From Terribacillus aidingensis (lineage in GTDB: Bacteria > Bacillota > Bacilli > Bacillales > Amphibacillaceae), in NCBI RefSeq assembly GCF_900215625.1, contig NZ_OBEK01000002.1, positions 604,676 through 668,675 on the forward strand: a stretch of DNA of 64,000 nt, read 5' to 3'. The translations under genes were made by a program, and so were the position numbers. The notes below the pieces were generated by a model. The model ran no database searches. It was not told where the DNA came from and saw only the letters and a program-made list of their open reading frames with translations. Numbering within the stretch: the first letter of the stretch is position 1; the number at the start of each line of letters is the position of its first letter. This document shows positions 27,453 to 36,104 of the stretch, piece after piece.

Positions 27453-28495
27453 AGACGGACACCCGCCACTTCATCAAACACTTGTTTTACGGTACCCGCT
27501 AATGTCGGTTCCTCCGGTACGGTATAAATAGGCACAGAACCAATTCGGGTTTTATCTAGATAATAAACATCCGTTCCGATTTGCTGTTGATGCTCCTGCT
27601 GTTTCAACATGTAAGTGACGCTGTGGGCCGCTTTTTTCTCCTTGTCTGTCAGCGGATAAATAATGGATGTGCCTGTCTCAGGCTGCTTTAGCTTGGTCAG
27701 TCGATATTCATCAAAACCCCATTCAAATAAGTTCTTATGATCACGCCAGTCATCCGGATCATTGATTGTAACGACGACTAGCTCCATCCCGTCCTTTTCT
27801 GCCGTGCTGACAAGCGTCCTGCCTGCTTTTTTTGTATAACCTGTTTTGCCCCCAGTAGAGTGTTCATAATAACGCGTCAGCATTTTATTTTTATTGCCCC
27901 ATGCGTACCGCTTGGAATCTGCTTTATACGTTTTCGTACCGCTGATCTTTCGGAAAGTATCGTTCTTCATCGCATACCTTGTCAATAATGCCATATCATA
28001 CGCTGAGCTGTGGTGCGATTCGGTATCCAGACCATGCGGATTATCAAAATGAGAATTTTGCATGCCCAGCCATGCTGCCTTTTCATTCATTAGATGCGTA
28101 AATCCTTCTTCACTGCCCCCAACATGTTCGGCAATGGCCACAGCCGCATCATTACCAGAACGAAGCATAAGACCGTAGACCAAATCAGCTAGCGGAATTT
28201 CCTCGCCTTCCTTGAGGTAGATGGAAGAGCCTTCCGTATAGATTGCATTTTTACTAACTGTCACCGTTTCGTCCATCTTGCCTGATTCAATGGCAATAAT
28301 GGCTGTCATTATCTTTGTAATACTGGCAATCCGCTTTGGATCGGCTGCATTCTTCTCATATAGGACTCTGCCTGTAGAAAGCTCCATCAAGATTGCCGAA
28401 TCTGCAGCTACGCCAGGTTTCGCTGCTGCTTGTCCGGGCAGAAGCACGGCGCAAAGGGATAAGGCAATCAATATAACGAGCATGCGCTTGAACAT
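27446..28495 (-). CDS. dacB: Sporulation D-alanyl-D-alanine carboxypeptidase DacB (PBP5*)
   Basis: Trims cortex peptidoglycan cross-linking in the mother cell. 349 residues with a signal peptide (to about residue 25) and all penicillin-binding motifs: SITK at 58-61, SGN at 113-115, KTG at 217-219. Somewhat shorter than the 382-residue B. subtilis protein at the C-terminus. A strong sigma-E promoter match lies just upstream, as expected for a mother-cell gene. Confidence 0.94.
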   Translation of the reverse strand: MFKRMLVILIALSLCAVLLPGQAAAKPGVAADSAILMELSTGRVLYEKNAADPKRIASITKIMTAIIAIESGKMDETVTVSKNAIYTEGSSIYLKEGEEIPLADLVYGLMLRSGNDAAVAIAEHVGGSEEGFTHLMNEKAAWLGMQNSHFDNPHGLDTESHHSSAYDMALLTRYAMKNDTFRKISGTKTYKADSKRYAWGNKNKMLTRYYEHSTGGKTGYTKKAGRTLVSTAEKDGMELVVVTINDPDDWRDHKNLFEWGFDEYRLTKLKQPETGTSIIYPLTDKEKKAAHSVTYMLKQQEHQQQIGTDVYYLDKTRIGSVPIYTVPEEPTLAGTVKQVFDEVAGVRLW

Positions 28496-28525
28496 GTTAC
28501 GAACCTCCCTTGATCATCTAACATC

Positions 28526-28554
28526 ATTGTATGCAAGAGAGACAAGCTTATGAA
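28526..28554 (-). promoter_or_regulatory. Sigma-E promoter of dacB
   Basis: On the minus strand TTCATAA (28548-28554), 14 bases, then CATACAAT (28526-28533), which is an exact sigma-E -10 consensus. Predicted start is about 24 bases before the dacB ATG. Confidence 0.7.
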
Positions 28555-28562
28555 CAAGTGAA

Positions 28563-28592
28563 AAAACCCCTTCTGCATGAGAAGAGGTTTTC
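28563..28592 (-). terminator. Terminator after the superoxide dismutase gene
   Basis: AAACCCCTTCT and AGAAGAGGTTTT pair with a short CATG-type loop; the minus strand then runs TTTTTT. It isolates the dismutase gene from dacB. Confidence 0.8.
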
Positions 28593-28594
28593 TG

Positions 28595-29434
28595 TTAAAA
28601 TGGTGCCCATTTAACTTGCTTGGCAGTTTCGAAGCGCTGAGCTGCGTTCGCCCAGTTTACAATCTTCCACCAATTTTCTGCGTATTGTTTTTTGTTCGTC
28701 TTGTATTGCAGGTAATACGCATGCTCCCACATATCTAACACGAGAAGCGGAATCGTATCGAGCAGACCGAAGAACTGATGCTTCTCCAGCGTTTGAATAG
28801 CTAGATGATGAGACCTAGGCTCCCAAACAAGTATTGTCCACCCTACTCCTTCGACACTATCTGCCGCTTTGGTGAACATCTCTTTAAAACGACGGAAAGA
28901 ACCAAAATCCTTCCTAATTTGCTGTGCCAGCTGTCCGGAAGGCTCGCCGCCGCCGTTAGGCGACATGTTGTACCAGAAAATAGTGTGCAGGAAATGTCCG
29001 GAGCCATGGAAAGATTGTTCCCGCAAGTAATGCTTATAATCTGAACTTGATTTATTATCCCGGTTCACATAAAGCATTTCTTCAGCCTTATTTAAACCAT
29101 CGACATAAGATTGATGATGTTTCGTATAGTGTAATTCCATAATTTCCTTGCTGATATATGGTTCTAAAGCATCAAATCCGTAAGGCAGCGGCGGCAGACG
29201 ATGCTGCCCCCAGCGGACACTATTTTGGCGGTTAGCCTGTTCCGCTCTGTCAGCAATCTTTTCAGCAGCCTGACGAAAATGCACAGCCGTCTGCTGCTGA
29301 ATTGTCTCGCCTGCTGCCAACTTGCTTTCCAAATGCTGCTGCAAATCTTTTACATCGGTACGCCACAACGCATCTCCAGCATGTTGTTCCATCTGCTTAC
29401 TCCACTGTAATAACTCTTCCAAATATGCTCTCAT
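28595..29434 (-). CDS. Fe/Mn superoxide dismutase with N-terminal extension (SodF-like)
   Basis: 279 residues: about 75 residues of helical, glutamine-rich sequence precede a complete Fe/Mn dismutase domain. Metal ligands can be placed: His in LHYTKHHQSY, His in GSGHFLHTIFW, and Asp and His in DMWEHAYYLQY, so it should bind metal. Size equals B. subtilis SodF (281), which lies elsewhere on that chromosome; here it takes the place of ypuI. The start is ATG 29434 or a TTG two codons earlier, which has better spacing to GGTGAG. Has its own terminator. Confidence 0.85.
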   Translation of the reverse strand: MRAYLEELLQWSKQMEQHAGDALWRTDVKDLQQHLESKLAAGETIQQQTAVHFRQAAEKIADRAEQANRQNSVRWGQHRLPPLPYGFDALEPYISKEIMELHYTKHHQSYVDGLNKAEEMLYVNRDNKSSSDYKHYLREQSFHGSGHFLHTIFWYNMSPNGGGEPSGQLAQQIRKDFGSFRRFKEMFTKAADSVEGVGWTILVWEPRSHHLAIQTLEKHQFFGLLDTIPLLVLDMWEHAYYLQYKTNKKQYAENWWKIVNWANAAQRFETAKQVKWAPF

Positions 29435-29491
29435 ACTCAAAATTGCTCACCTCACCTCAGCGTATGCATACGCCCGGGTGAAGGCAGCTTG

Positions 29492-30067
29492 TCATTCAGG
29501 ATCGGCAGGGAAATCTTCAAAGAACAAATCAGCGGCGCTCTCCGGATCTTCGGTACCCTCTGGTAGAGGCGGTAAGTCATCCAATGAGTGCAAGCCAAAA
29601 TAAGCTAGAAATGCTAGTGTCGTAACATAAAGAATCGGCCGGCCGATTCCCTCTTTGCGGCCATTTTCTTCAATAAAGCCTCTCGCTGTCAATGTCTGAA
29701 TTGGTCTTTCACTTTTGACGCCGCGCACTTCTTCCACCTCTATACGTGTAAGCGGCTGTTTATAAGCAATAATAGCAAGCGTCTCTAACGCTGCTTGTGA
29801 CAGCTTGCTGTTTTGCGGCGAATCCAGAAGTCTTCTATGATAAGCGGCATGCTCTGCCTTTGTGGTCAAGTGATACGAACCTTTCAATTCCATAATGGAA
29901 AGGCCTCTATTCGGAGAAGCGTACGCCTCTTTCAAAGCAGCTAACTCTGCGTTTATTTCTTCTTCTCCGAGCTCTAACGCATGCATCAGCTGCTTTTTTG
30001 TCAGACCTTCATCTCCAGCTGCAAAGAGCAGCCCTTCTAGTATACTGTTATACGGTACTTCCATCAT
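29492..30067 (-). CDS. scpB: Chromosome segregation and condensation protein ScpB
   Basis: Kleisin-binding winged-helix subunit of the SMC condensin complex. 191 residues; conserved SQAALETLAIIAYKQPLTRIEVEEVRGVKSE block and a second winged-helix with the LPPLPEG tail. Start set at ATG 30067 after GGGG; the next codon is also ATG. It overlaps the end of scpA by 20 bases, so the two subunits are translationally linked. Confidence 0.95.
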   Translation of the reverse strand: MMEVPYNSILEGLLFAAGDEGLTKKQLMHALELGEEEINAELAALKEAYASPNRGLSIMELKGSYHLTTKAEHAAYHRRLLDSPQNSKLSQAALETLAIIAYKQPLTRIEVEEVRGVKSERPIQTLTARGFIEENGRKEGIGRPILYVTTLAFLAYFGLHSLDDLPPLPEGTEDPESAADLFFEDFPADPE

Positions 30068-30800
30068 AAATCCCCATTTCAAATACAGTTAACTCTTCAA
30101 AATGCTGTTCTTGCTTGCAAACAATCTGTTTCTTTTTCATTAACTCCAATATAGCCATGAACGTAACAACGATGTGCTGCTTCGTTCTTTCAGGAAACAA
30201 TTCGAAGAAACCAATGCCTTGCTTACGATGTTTTACAGCTTCCAGCACTTCCCCCATCCGATCTTCCAGGGCTATTTCTGCGCGCTGTACTTTTGTGTCC
30301 AGCGGTCTTGTCCATGCTTTTCTGCGGAAAACACGCTCAAGTGCTGCTACCATATCATAAACCGTAACCTCCCCGGGTTCGAGCGGCTTTAATTCTGGTT
30401 TATCCGGCAGCGGTGCTGGCGGTCTTGTATAAAGTTTATCAGCAGTCATTTCCTTGTCTTTCAAGTCAGCGGCCGCTTCCTTATATTTTCGGTATTCAAT
30501 TAACCGATTCATTAACTCATCACGCGGATCTTCTTCATCTGCTGCCAGTTCATCCTCGAGAGCTGCTTGATTTGGCAGCAGCAGCTGGCTCTTCATCGCG
30601 AGCAGGGTGGCAGCCATTACCAGATACTCACTTGCGATATTCAGCTCTAATTGCTGCATAGTATGTATATAATGCATATATTGCTCGGTGATGACCGCCA
30701 CCGGAATATCATAAATATCGATTTCGTATTGATTGATCAAATGCAGGAGCAAATCGAGCGGGCCCTCGAATCCGTCCAGCTTTACGCTGTATCCTTGCAT
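30048..30800 (-). CDS. scpA: Chromosome segregation and condensation protein ScpA
   Basis: Kleisin subunit bridging the SMC dimer. 250 residues; N-terminal YSVKLDGFEGPLDLLLHLI is the family signature and MAATLLAMKSQLLLP follows; acidic middle; C-terminal winged helix. ATG 30800 has GGAGGAGG seven bases upstream; the longer frame to 30839 has no support. Confidence 0.95.
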   Translation of the reverse strand: MQGYSVKLDGFEGPLDLLLHLINQYEIDIYDIPVAVITEQYMHYIHTMQQLELNIASEYLVMAATLLAMKSQLLLPNQAALEDELAADEEDPRDELMNRLIEYRKYKEAAADLKDKEMTADKLYTRPPAPLPDKPELKPLEPGEVTVYDMVAALERVFRRKAWTRPLDTKVQRAEIALEDRMGEVLEAVKHRKQGIGFFELFPERTKQHIVVTFMAILELMKKKQIVCKQEQHFEELTVFEMGIYDGSTV

Positions 30801-30934
30801 AAAATCTCCTCCTCCCGAAAAAAGTTCATCACCGCCCATACCACGGCTTCGATTCCTACATACCTTATACCGTAAGATAAATGTTCAGCCATTCAGCATT
30901 TATCTGTCACATTTCACAAGGGAGGAATTTCACT

Positions 30935-31015
30935 ATGGGTAACTACGGCGGAGGATTTGCTTTAATCGTTGTGCTTTTCATTCTTCTAATCATCGTAGGT
31001 GCAGCTTGGCTATAA
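30935..31015 (+). CDS. YjcZ-family small sporulation membrane protein
   Basis: A 26-residue peptide, MGNYGGGFALIVVLFILLII followed by VGAAWL, which is the typical YjcZ-family form: a glycine-rich start and one hydrophobic helix. A strong GGGAGG site (30919-30924 region) precedes the ATG and a clear terminator follows the stop. Such peptides are made late in sporulation in Bacillaceae; function unknown. Confidence 0.85.
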   Translation: MGNYGGGFALIVVLFILLIIVGAAWL

Positions 31016-31031
31016 GCCGATAAGCACAAAG

Positions 31032-31061
31032 AAAACCAGCCTTCTAGGAGGCTGGTTTTTA
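31032..31061. terminator. Bidirectional terminator between YjcZ gene and ribT
   Basis: ACCAGCCT (31035-31042) pairs with AGGCTGGT (31049-31056), flanked by AAA on the left and TTTTTATTTT on the right. Serves both convergent genes. Confidence 0.85.
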
Positions 31062-31063
31062 TT

Positions 31064-31417
31064 TTAAGCTTCTGTTCCGCATTTCTCAAGGAAATTTTTT
31101 GTTTCATCTGTCGCAGTCACATGATGCATCGGCGCATACATATTCCGTACTTCGCACACAATCTGCCTGCCGATACCGTTACCGCGATGAGATGGATCAA
31201 CCGAAATATGCTGCACGATTGCACTATCTCCTTCAATCGCTACACCAACCGCTCCAAGAATATCATCTTCGTCCTTCCAAAGAAATAAATGCCAATCTGG
31301 ATTATTGTTATATTCCTGGATTAACTGCTGCAATTTCTTTACTTGTTTTACATCTGGCATGAATGATAATAGTCCCATTGCGATTTTTTCCATTGACTTC
31401 TTGTATCGTATTAGCAT
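31064..31417 (-). CDS. ribT: GNAT acetyltransferase RibT
   Basis: 117 residues beginning MLIRYKKSMEKIAMGLLSFM, nearly the same as B. subtilis RibT (124 residues), with the acetyl-CoA site ISVDPSHRGNGIGRQ. In B. subtilis ribT is the last gene of the riboflavin operon; here ribD, ribE, ribA and ribH are not upstream, so ribT is an orphan between ppiB and the YjcZ gene. GAGGGG site six bases before ATG. Substrate unknown. Confidence 0.92.
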   Translation of the reverse strand: MLIRYKKSMEKIAMGLLSFMPDVKQVKKLQQLIQEYNNNPDWHLFLWKDEDDILGAVGVAIEGDSAIVQHISVDPSHRGNGIGRQIVCEVRNMYAPMHHVTATDETKNFLEKCGTEA

Positions 31418-31429
31418 AATAACCCCTCA

Positions 31430-31528
31430 TTAAGAAAATAACCTTCTGAGCATCGACAGAAGAAAGAGAAAGCTCGCTCCCATCATGACCCAAAAAAGTT
31501 TCTTCTCTTGTTTGTCACTATCCTGCAA
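31430..31528 (-). CDS. Putative 32-residue membrane microprotein upstream of ribT
   Basis: Starts at TTG 31528 (AGGAG ten bases upstream) and reads MQDSDKQEKKLFWVMMGASF then LFLLSMLRRLFS: charged N-terminus, one hydrophobic helix, basic end. It stops 12 bases before the ribT ATG, which suggests a two-gene transcript. I do not recognise it. The non-ATG start and short length make it uncertain. Confidence 0.45.
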   Translation of the reverse strand: MQDSDKQEKKLFWVMMGASFLFLLSMLRRLFS

Positions 31529-31774
31529 CTGTATTCCACTCCTGTCGTACGTAGTCTTATTTAAAACCTATCTACGTTTTTTGTCAACTTTGCACATCAT
31601 TTACTGCCATTTTTAACGTTTTTTCTGTTCCAACGCAGCGAATTCCTGCATAGTTTCTCCAGCAGTGCATGTCATCATGCAAGTGATGCAAGCAGAATCT
31701 GGCGAGATAGCTAGGTAATGTGGTAGAATCATCAAGAGTACATACTCACTTTAATTTTTAGGAGGACAAGCAAA

Positions 31775-32215
31775 ATGGCGAAAAAAGGTTATATCTTAAT
31801 GCTGGACGGCGATAAGATCGAATTTGAACTTTATCCGGAGGAAGCACCAAACACTGTAGCGAACTTCGAAAAGCTCGCAAACTCCGGTTTCTATAATGGC
31901 GTAACATTCCACCGGGTTATCCCTGGTTTCGTAAGCCAAGGCGGCGACCCAACAGGAACTGGTGCTGGCGGCAGCGGTGAAACAATCAAGTGTGAAACAG
32001 AAGGAAACCCGCACAAGCATGAAGCTGGCAGTCTTTCTATGGCGCATGCTGGTAAAGATACTGGTTCCAGCCAGTTCTTCATCGTGCATGAGCCGCAGCC
32101 GCATTTGAACGGTGTTCATACTGTTTTCGGTAAAGTCACTTCCAACCTTGATGCTGCCCGCAACATGGTGAACGGCGACACAATGGAAACTATTAAAGTT
32201 TTCGACGAGGAATAA
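31775..32215 (+). CDS. ppiB: Peptidyl-prolyl cis-trans isomerase, cyclophilin type
   Basis: 146-residue cytosolic cyclophilin with the full active-site set: [39 protein letters not shown] and [18 protein letters not shown] site before ATG. Divergent from the ribT unit and monocistronic between its own terminator and the intergenic region. Confidence 0.97.
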   Translation: MAKKGYILMLDGDKIEFELYPEEAPNTVANFEKLANSGFYNGVTFHRVIPGFVSQGGDPTGTGAGGSGETIKCETEGNPHKHEAGSLSMAHAGKDTGSSQFFIVHEPQPHLNGVHTVFGKVTSNLDAARNMVNGDTMETIKVFDEE

Positions 32216-32218
32216 AAG

Positions 32219-32252
32219 AAAATCCTGTATGCTAGGCGCATACAGGATTTTT
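32219..32252. terminator. Bidirectional terminator between ppiB and lysA
   Basis: ATCCTGTATGC (32222-32232) pairs perfectly with GCATACAGGAT (32238-32248), with A runs on the left and T6 on the right. Confidence 0.9.
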
Positions 32253-33551
32253 TCATTCATAGGATAGATCCAGCCTTGTTAATTCCTCGGCTTCTTCTCT
32301 TTTGACTACAAGCTTATCCACACCATTTTCGACAAACACAACAGCTGGTCTGCCAAAGCGATTATAATTGTTCGCCATCGCGTAGCCGTATGCACCAGTA
32401 CTAAAAACGGCCAGCAGATCACCAGCTTCCGCTTTTGGCAGGTCTATATCCCAAATCAGCATGTCGCCGGATTCACAGCATTTCCCAGCGATTGACACTG
32501 TTTCAATCGCTTCCTCATCTGCTCGGTTTGCTAGTTTAGCTTCATAAACAGCTTTATAAAGGGCCGGACGCAAATTGTCGGTCATACCGCCATCAACTGC
32601 TACATACTTGCGGACACCAGGGATCTCTTTCACAGAGCCAATCGTGTAAAGCGTCACTGCCGCATTGCCGACAATAGACCTGCCAGGTTCAATCCATATT
32701 TCCGGCATTGCAATGTTAGCAGCTTCTGCTTCCGCTTTAATTCGAGACACTAATGCGTGAATATATTCTGACAGCGGCAGCGGCTCATCGTTTTCTGTAT
32801 AACGAATACCAAATCCGCCCCCGACATTTAGTACTGCTGGTGCATAATTATACGTACGATGCCATGATTGAACGAGCTCGAATAGTCTGCTGACAGCCAT
32901 CAAGAAACCATCCGTCTCAAATATCTGCGACCCAATGTGGCAGTGCAGCCCTTTCATTCGAATAACTTCACTATCTTTTACAAGCCGGAAAGCTTCTTCT
33001 GCTTGTCCGTTCGCAATATCAAACCCAAATTTGGAATCTTCATTACCGGTCAGTATATAGTCATGTGTATGTGCTTCAATTCCAGGTGTAACACGAAGCA
33101 AAACATCCATTTGCTTGCCTTGTTCTTTCAACACGGCTTCCAGCAGCGCTATTTCATGGAAGTTATCGACAACAATACAGCCGATACCATGTGCAACGGC
33201 CATAGAAAGCTCTTCATAGCTCTTATTGTTGCCGTGCAAATGAATTCTGTCGGCAGGAAACTCCGCTTTTAATGCTGTATGCAATTCACCGCGGGAAACA
33301 ACATCCAAGCTGAGTTTCTCCTGTTTGGCTACTTGCAGCATTGCGACAGAAGAAAAAGCCTTGCTTGCATAAGCGACCTGCGCTTTGACGCCTAACGTTT
33401 CAAATGCGTTAACGAAGGCCTTGGCGTTTTCCCTTATAATACCAACATCATATACGAATAAAGGAGTACCATATTTTTTTGCTAATGTGACGGCATCAAC
33501 ACCGCCAATCTCTAGAATATGCTGATCATTAATTATAAAAGGATGCTGCAT
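32253..33551 (-). CDS. lysA: Diaminopimelate decarboxylase
   Basis: Last step of lysine synthesis, PLP dependent. 432 residues; PLP lysine K64 in VAYASKAFSS, the GGGFGIRYTENDEP phosphate-binding loop and SIAGKCCESGD substrate block. I choose ATG 33551 (MQHPFII); ATG 33560 three codons earlier is nearer to the GGAGG site but only two bases from it. No lysine riboswitch is visible upstream. Sits between ppiB and spoVAF as in B. subtilis. Confidence 0.95.
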   Translation of the reverse strand: MQHPFIINDQHILEIGGVDAVTLAKKYGTPLFVYDVGIIRENAKAFVNAFETLGVKAQVAYASKAFSSVAMLQVAKQEKLSLDVVSRGELHTALKAEFPADRIHLHGNNKSYEELSMAVAHGIGCIVVDNFHEIALLEAVLKEQGKQMDVLLRVTPGIEAHTHDYILTGNEDSKFGFDIANGQAEEAFRLVKDSEVIRMKGLHCHIGSQIFETDGFLMAVSRLFELVQSWHRTYNYAPAVLNVGGGFGIRYTENDEPLPLSEYIHALVSRIKAEAEAANIAMPEIWIEPGRSIVGNAAVTLYTIGSVKEIPGVRKYVAVDGGMTDNLRPALYKAVYEAKLANRADEEAIETVSIAGKCCESGDMLIWDIDLPKAEAGDLLAVFSTGAYGYAMANNYNRFGRPAVVFVENGVDKLVVKREEAEELTRLDLSYE

Positions 33552-33714
33552 AAAAACCATTACCTCCAACTCAGGACTATCGGATAAGGCGTCAGACAAC
33601 GAAAGCTCATCTTTCCGCATAGGAAGAAGATGAGCTTATCGCTTCACAAGCTACACTACCCGAAACTGACAAAATAGATAGAGTAAACTTATCATATTCT
33701 TATTTTTCTAGCAA

Positions 33715-35190
33715 CTAAGAATTCGGCATTCTTGCCTTATCTTGCGGGTTGGTAATACCTGGACGGATTTTTGATAATGGTGTTGGTGTCCGGTAAATCA
33801 CCTGTATTAACCCTTTCAGATTGAATGGGATAAACGGCCACATATAAGGTGTATTTAAAGATTTTGTACCGACAAGTATGAGCATCATCAACGTTATGCT
33901 GATAACAAACCCGGGCACTCCGAAGATGGCAGTCGCAAATAAAAAGATAATGCGCGTTATTTTATTTGATACACTGAGCTCAAAACTTGGTGTCACAAAG
34001 GAACCAACTGCTGATATAGCTACATAAAGAATAACCTCAGGTGTGAATAGCCCGACATTAATTGCTATTTCGCCAATAAGCACAGCTGCAATCAGACCCA
34101 TGGCGGTAGACAGCGGGGTTGGTGTATGGATAGCAGCCAGCCGAAGGAATTCTATCCCTAAATCTGCCAGTAAGATTTGGAGGAATAACGGAATATGTCC
34201 TCCGCCTTTATTCGGTCCAATAAAGTCAATGGTCGCTGGCAGGAGTTCTGGATGAACTGTAACTAAATACCAAAATGGCAATAAGTATAACGATACAAAG
34301 ATACCGATAAGCCGTATCCAGCGAATGAATGATCCCGGCGCTGGGGATTCTCGGTATTCTTCTGCATGCTGCAGATGATGGAAGTATGTTGTCGGTGTAA
34401 TAATGACACTCGGAGAAGTATCCACGATAATAATTACATGGCCTTCATATAAATGAATTGCACTTATATCGGGTCTTTCTGTATAGCGGACTAATGGAAA
34501 AGGTTTATTCCCTTGTTTAACGAGAAATTCCTCCACTGATTTATCCGCCATTGGAATTCCGTCAATCTCTATTTCCTTCAGTTCTTCTTTGATTAACTTG
34601 ACCAAGTTCGGATCGGCAACGTCCTCAATATAGGCAATACAAATGTCTGACTTGGATCTTTCTCCTACTTGCATCATTTCCAGGCGCAATCTTTCATCGC
34701 GAATTCTTCTGCGAGTCAGTGCCGTGTTAATAATAATATTTTCTGTATACCCATCTCGCGGTCCGCGAATAACTTTCTCTGTGTCAGGCTCCATTGGCTG
34801 CCTGCCTGGGTAAGATCTCGTATCAACCACAAACGCAAAATCACAGCCATCGATGAAGACGACAATTAAACCAGATAAAAAGGCATCAACACAGTCATCA
34901 ATATTTTGCTTCCGGTTGACTTGCATGTGAACCAAACGATTTTCGATGATCTCCGGAATTTTATTTGTGTTTTTTTCATCATCATTAATACTTATTAGCT
35001 TAGAAATAACGCGCTGGACAATTTCGGCATCGGCAAGACCGGTTGTGTAGTAAATTTCAATTTGTTTTTTGAGAATGATCAGTTTGCGGTGACCAACATC
35101 AAAGGAGACCCCGAGCCCGACACGCTCTTTCATAAAGTCGTTTACTTCATCTATTTTGGATGGAATCGGGTTCTTTTCTTTTTCAGCCAT
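33715..35190 (-). CDS. spoVAF: Stage V sporulation protein AF
   Basis: 491-residue GerA-type membrane protein of the spore inner membrane; recent work links SpoVAF to an ion channel that speeds germination. Long N-terminal soluble domain (to about 285), then membrane segments with the conserved FIGPNKGGGHIPLFLQILLADLGIEF and SFVTPSFELSVSN blocks. Starts eight bases inside the spoVAEA end, last gene of the spoVA operon. Length matches B. subtilis (493). Confidence 0.95.
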   Translation of the reverse strand: MAEKEKNPIPSKIDEVNDFMKERVGLGVSFDVGHRKLIILKKQIEIYYTTGLADAEIVQRVISKLISINDDEKNTNKIPEIIENRLVHMQVNRKQNIDDCVDAFLSGLIVVFIDGCDFAFVVDTRSYPGRQPMEPDTEKVIRGPRDGYTENIIINTALTRRRIRDERLRLEMMQVGERSKSDICIAYIEDVADPNLVKLIKEELKEIEIDGIPMADKSVEEFLVKQGNKPFPLVRYTERPDISAIHLYEGHVIIIVDTSPSVIITPTTYFHHLQHAEEYRESPAPGSFIRWIRLIGIFVSLYLLPFWYLVTVHPELLPATIDFIGPNKGGGHIPLFLQILLADLGIEFLRLAAIHTPTPLSTAMGLIAAVLIGEIAINVGLFTPEVILYVAISAVGSFVTPSFELSVSNKITRIIFLFATAIFGVPGFVISITLMMLILVGTKSLNTPYMWPFIPFNLKGLIQVIYRTPTPLSKIRPGITNPQDKARMPNS

Positions 35191-35746
35191 GATTCGTACC
35201 CTCTCTTTCTAGGATGATTCGAAGTGCTTGTTCGGTAATTGGTGACCCAATCTCGATTCTGTCTTTGCCTCGCATTTTCCCAATGTCTCCAATCGCTACA
35301 ACGATTGGAAGATCTAGCTGATCGAGTAAGTAAATTGTGTCACCATTAATACGACCAAGCTCATCCGTAACCACACCTTCTTTATCCACTCCAAAGGGCT
35401 GCAGTTCGCCATCCTGATCAATGGAAAAGCTGACTCGGCTCCATTCCCTGTTTTGGGTATGAGCTGCCACAGCCAGGGCGCCAATAATATTGACTTCCGG
35501 ATCGGCAGCAAGGCTTTGAAGAATCTTCTCTCCGCTGCCGACTCCCGGAACACCTCCATCGTCCAGCAGAACATATACTGGTTCCTGAGGAGCGGCTTGA
35601 ATGGCAGCTTTTATTGCGCTGTCATCAGCTGTCATCGGGTTATCAGCCAAATAAGAGAGCGAGGTACCGCCAATCTTATGTGCCAAATAATCAATGGTAC
35701 GTTTGGCATATGCGTCTCCGTCGGTTATGAGAATAACTCTTTTCAT
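35183..35746 (-). CDS. spoVAEA: Stage V sporulation protein AEA
   Basis: 187-residue soluble protein of the dipicolinic acid channel complex, likely on the inner membrane surface. Opens KRVILITDGDAYAKRTIDY and contains VLLDDGGVPGVGSGEKILQ. ATG 35746 has AAAGGA eight bases upstream, better than the ATG three codons earlier that overlaps the spoVAEB stop. Interacts with SpoVAF in B. subtilis. Confidence 0.92.
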   Translation of the reverse strand: MKRVILITDGDAYAKRTIDYLAHKIGGTSLSYLADNPMTADDSAIKAAIQAAPQEPVYVLLDDGGVPGVGSGEKILQSLAADPEVNIIGALAVAAHTQNREWSRVSFSIDQDGELQPFGVDKEGVVTDELGRINGDTIYLLDQLDLPIVVAIGDIGKMRGKDRIEIGSPITEQALRIILEREGTNHG

Positions 35747-35751
35747 CTTGC

Positions 35752-36102
35752 TCATCCTTTCGGCTTAAAGAACACCGCGACAAGAAAACCAAACAGGATA
35801 GCGGCAGCAATTCCGGCGGATGTCAGCTGAAACATTCCAAGTGCAATGCCCCAGAACCCATGTTTATCCGCCTGTTCCATCGCTCCATGCAGCAAGGAAT
35901 GACCAAAGCTCGTAATTGGAACGGTAGCACCAGCGCCAGCGAACGAAATCAGATTATCGTACAAATCAAAACCATCAAGTACACATCCTGACACAACAAA
36001 CGTGCTCATTACATGTCCTGCATCCATTTTCGCCACATCCAAGAGCAGCTGTCCAACAACGCAGATCAGCCCTCCTATTACAAAAGCCCAGAAAAAGTCC
36101 AT
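35752..36102 (-). CDS. spoVAEB: Stage V sporulation protein AEB
   Basis: 116-residue integral membrane subunit, three to four helices, with the family segment [24 protein letters not shown]. Part of the channel that moves Ca-dipicolinate into the forespore and out during germination. GGAGGG site before ATG; two bases after the spoVAD stop. Confidence 0.94.
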   Translation of the reverse strand: MDFFWAFVIGGLICVVGQLLLDVAKMDAGHVMSTFVVSGCVLDGFDLYDNLISFAGAGATVPITSFGHSLLHGAMEQADKHGFWGIALGMFQLTSAGIAAAILFGFLVAVFFKPKG

Positions 36103-36104
36103 GC

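Noticed and set aside
33552-33714. Lysine riboswitch upstream of lysA
   Set aside because: The interval is too short and shows none of the conserved L-box blocks; only a weak 5-bp stem is seen.
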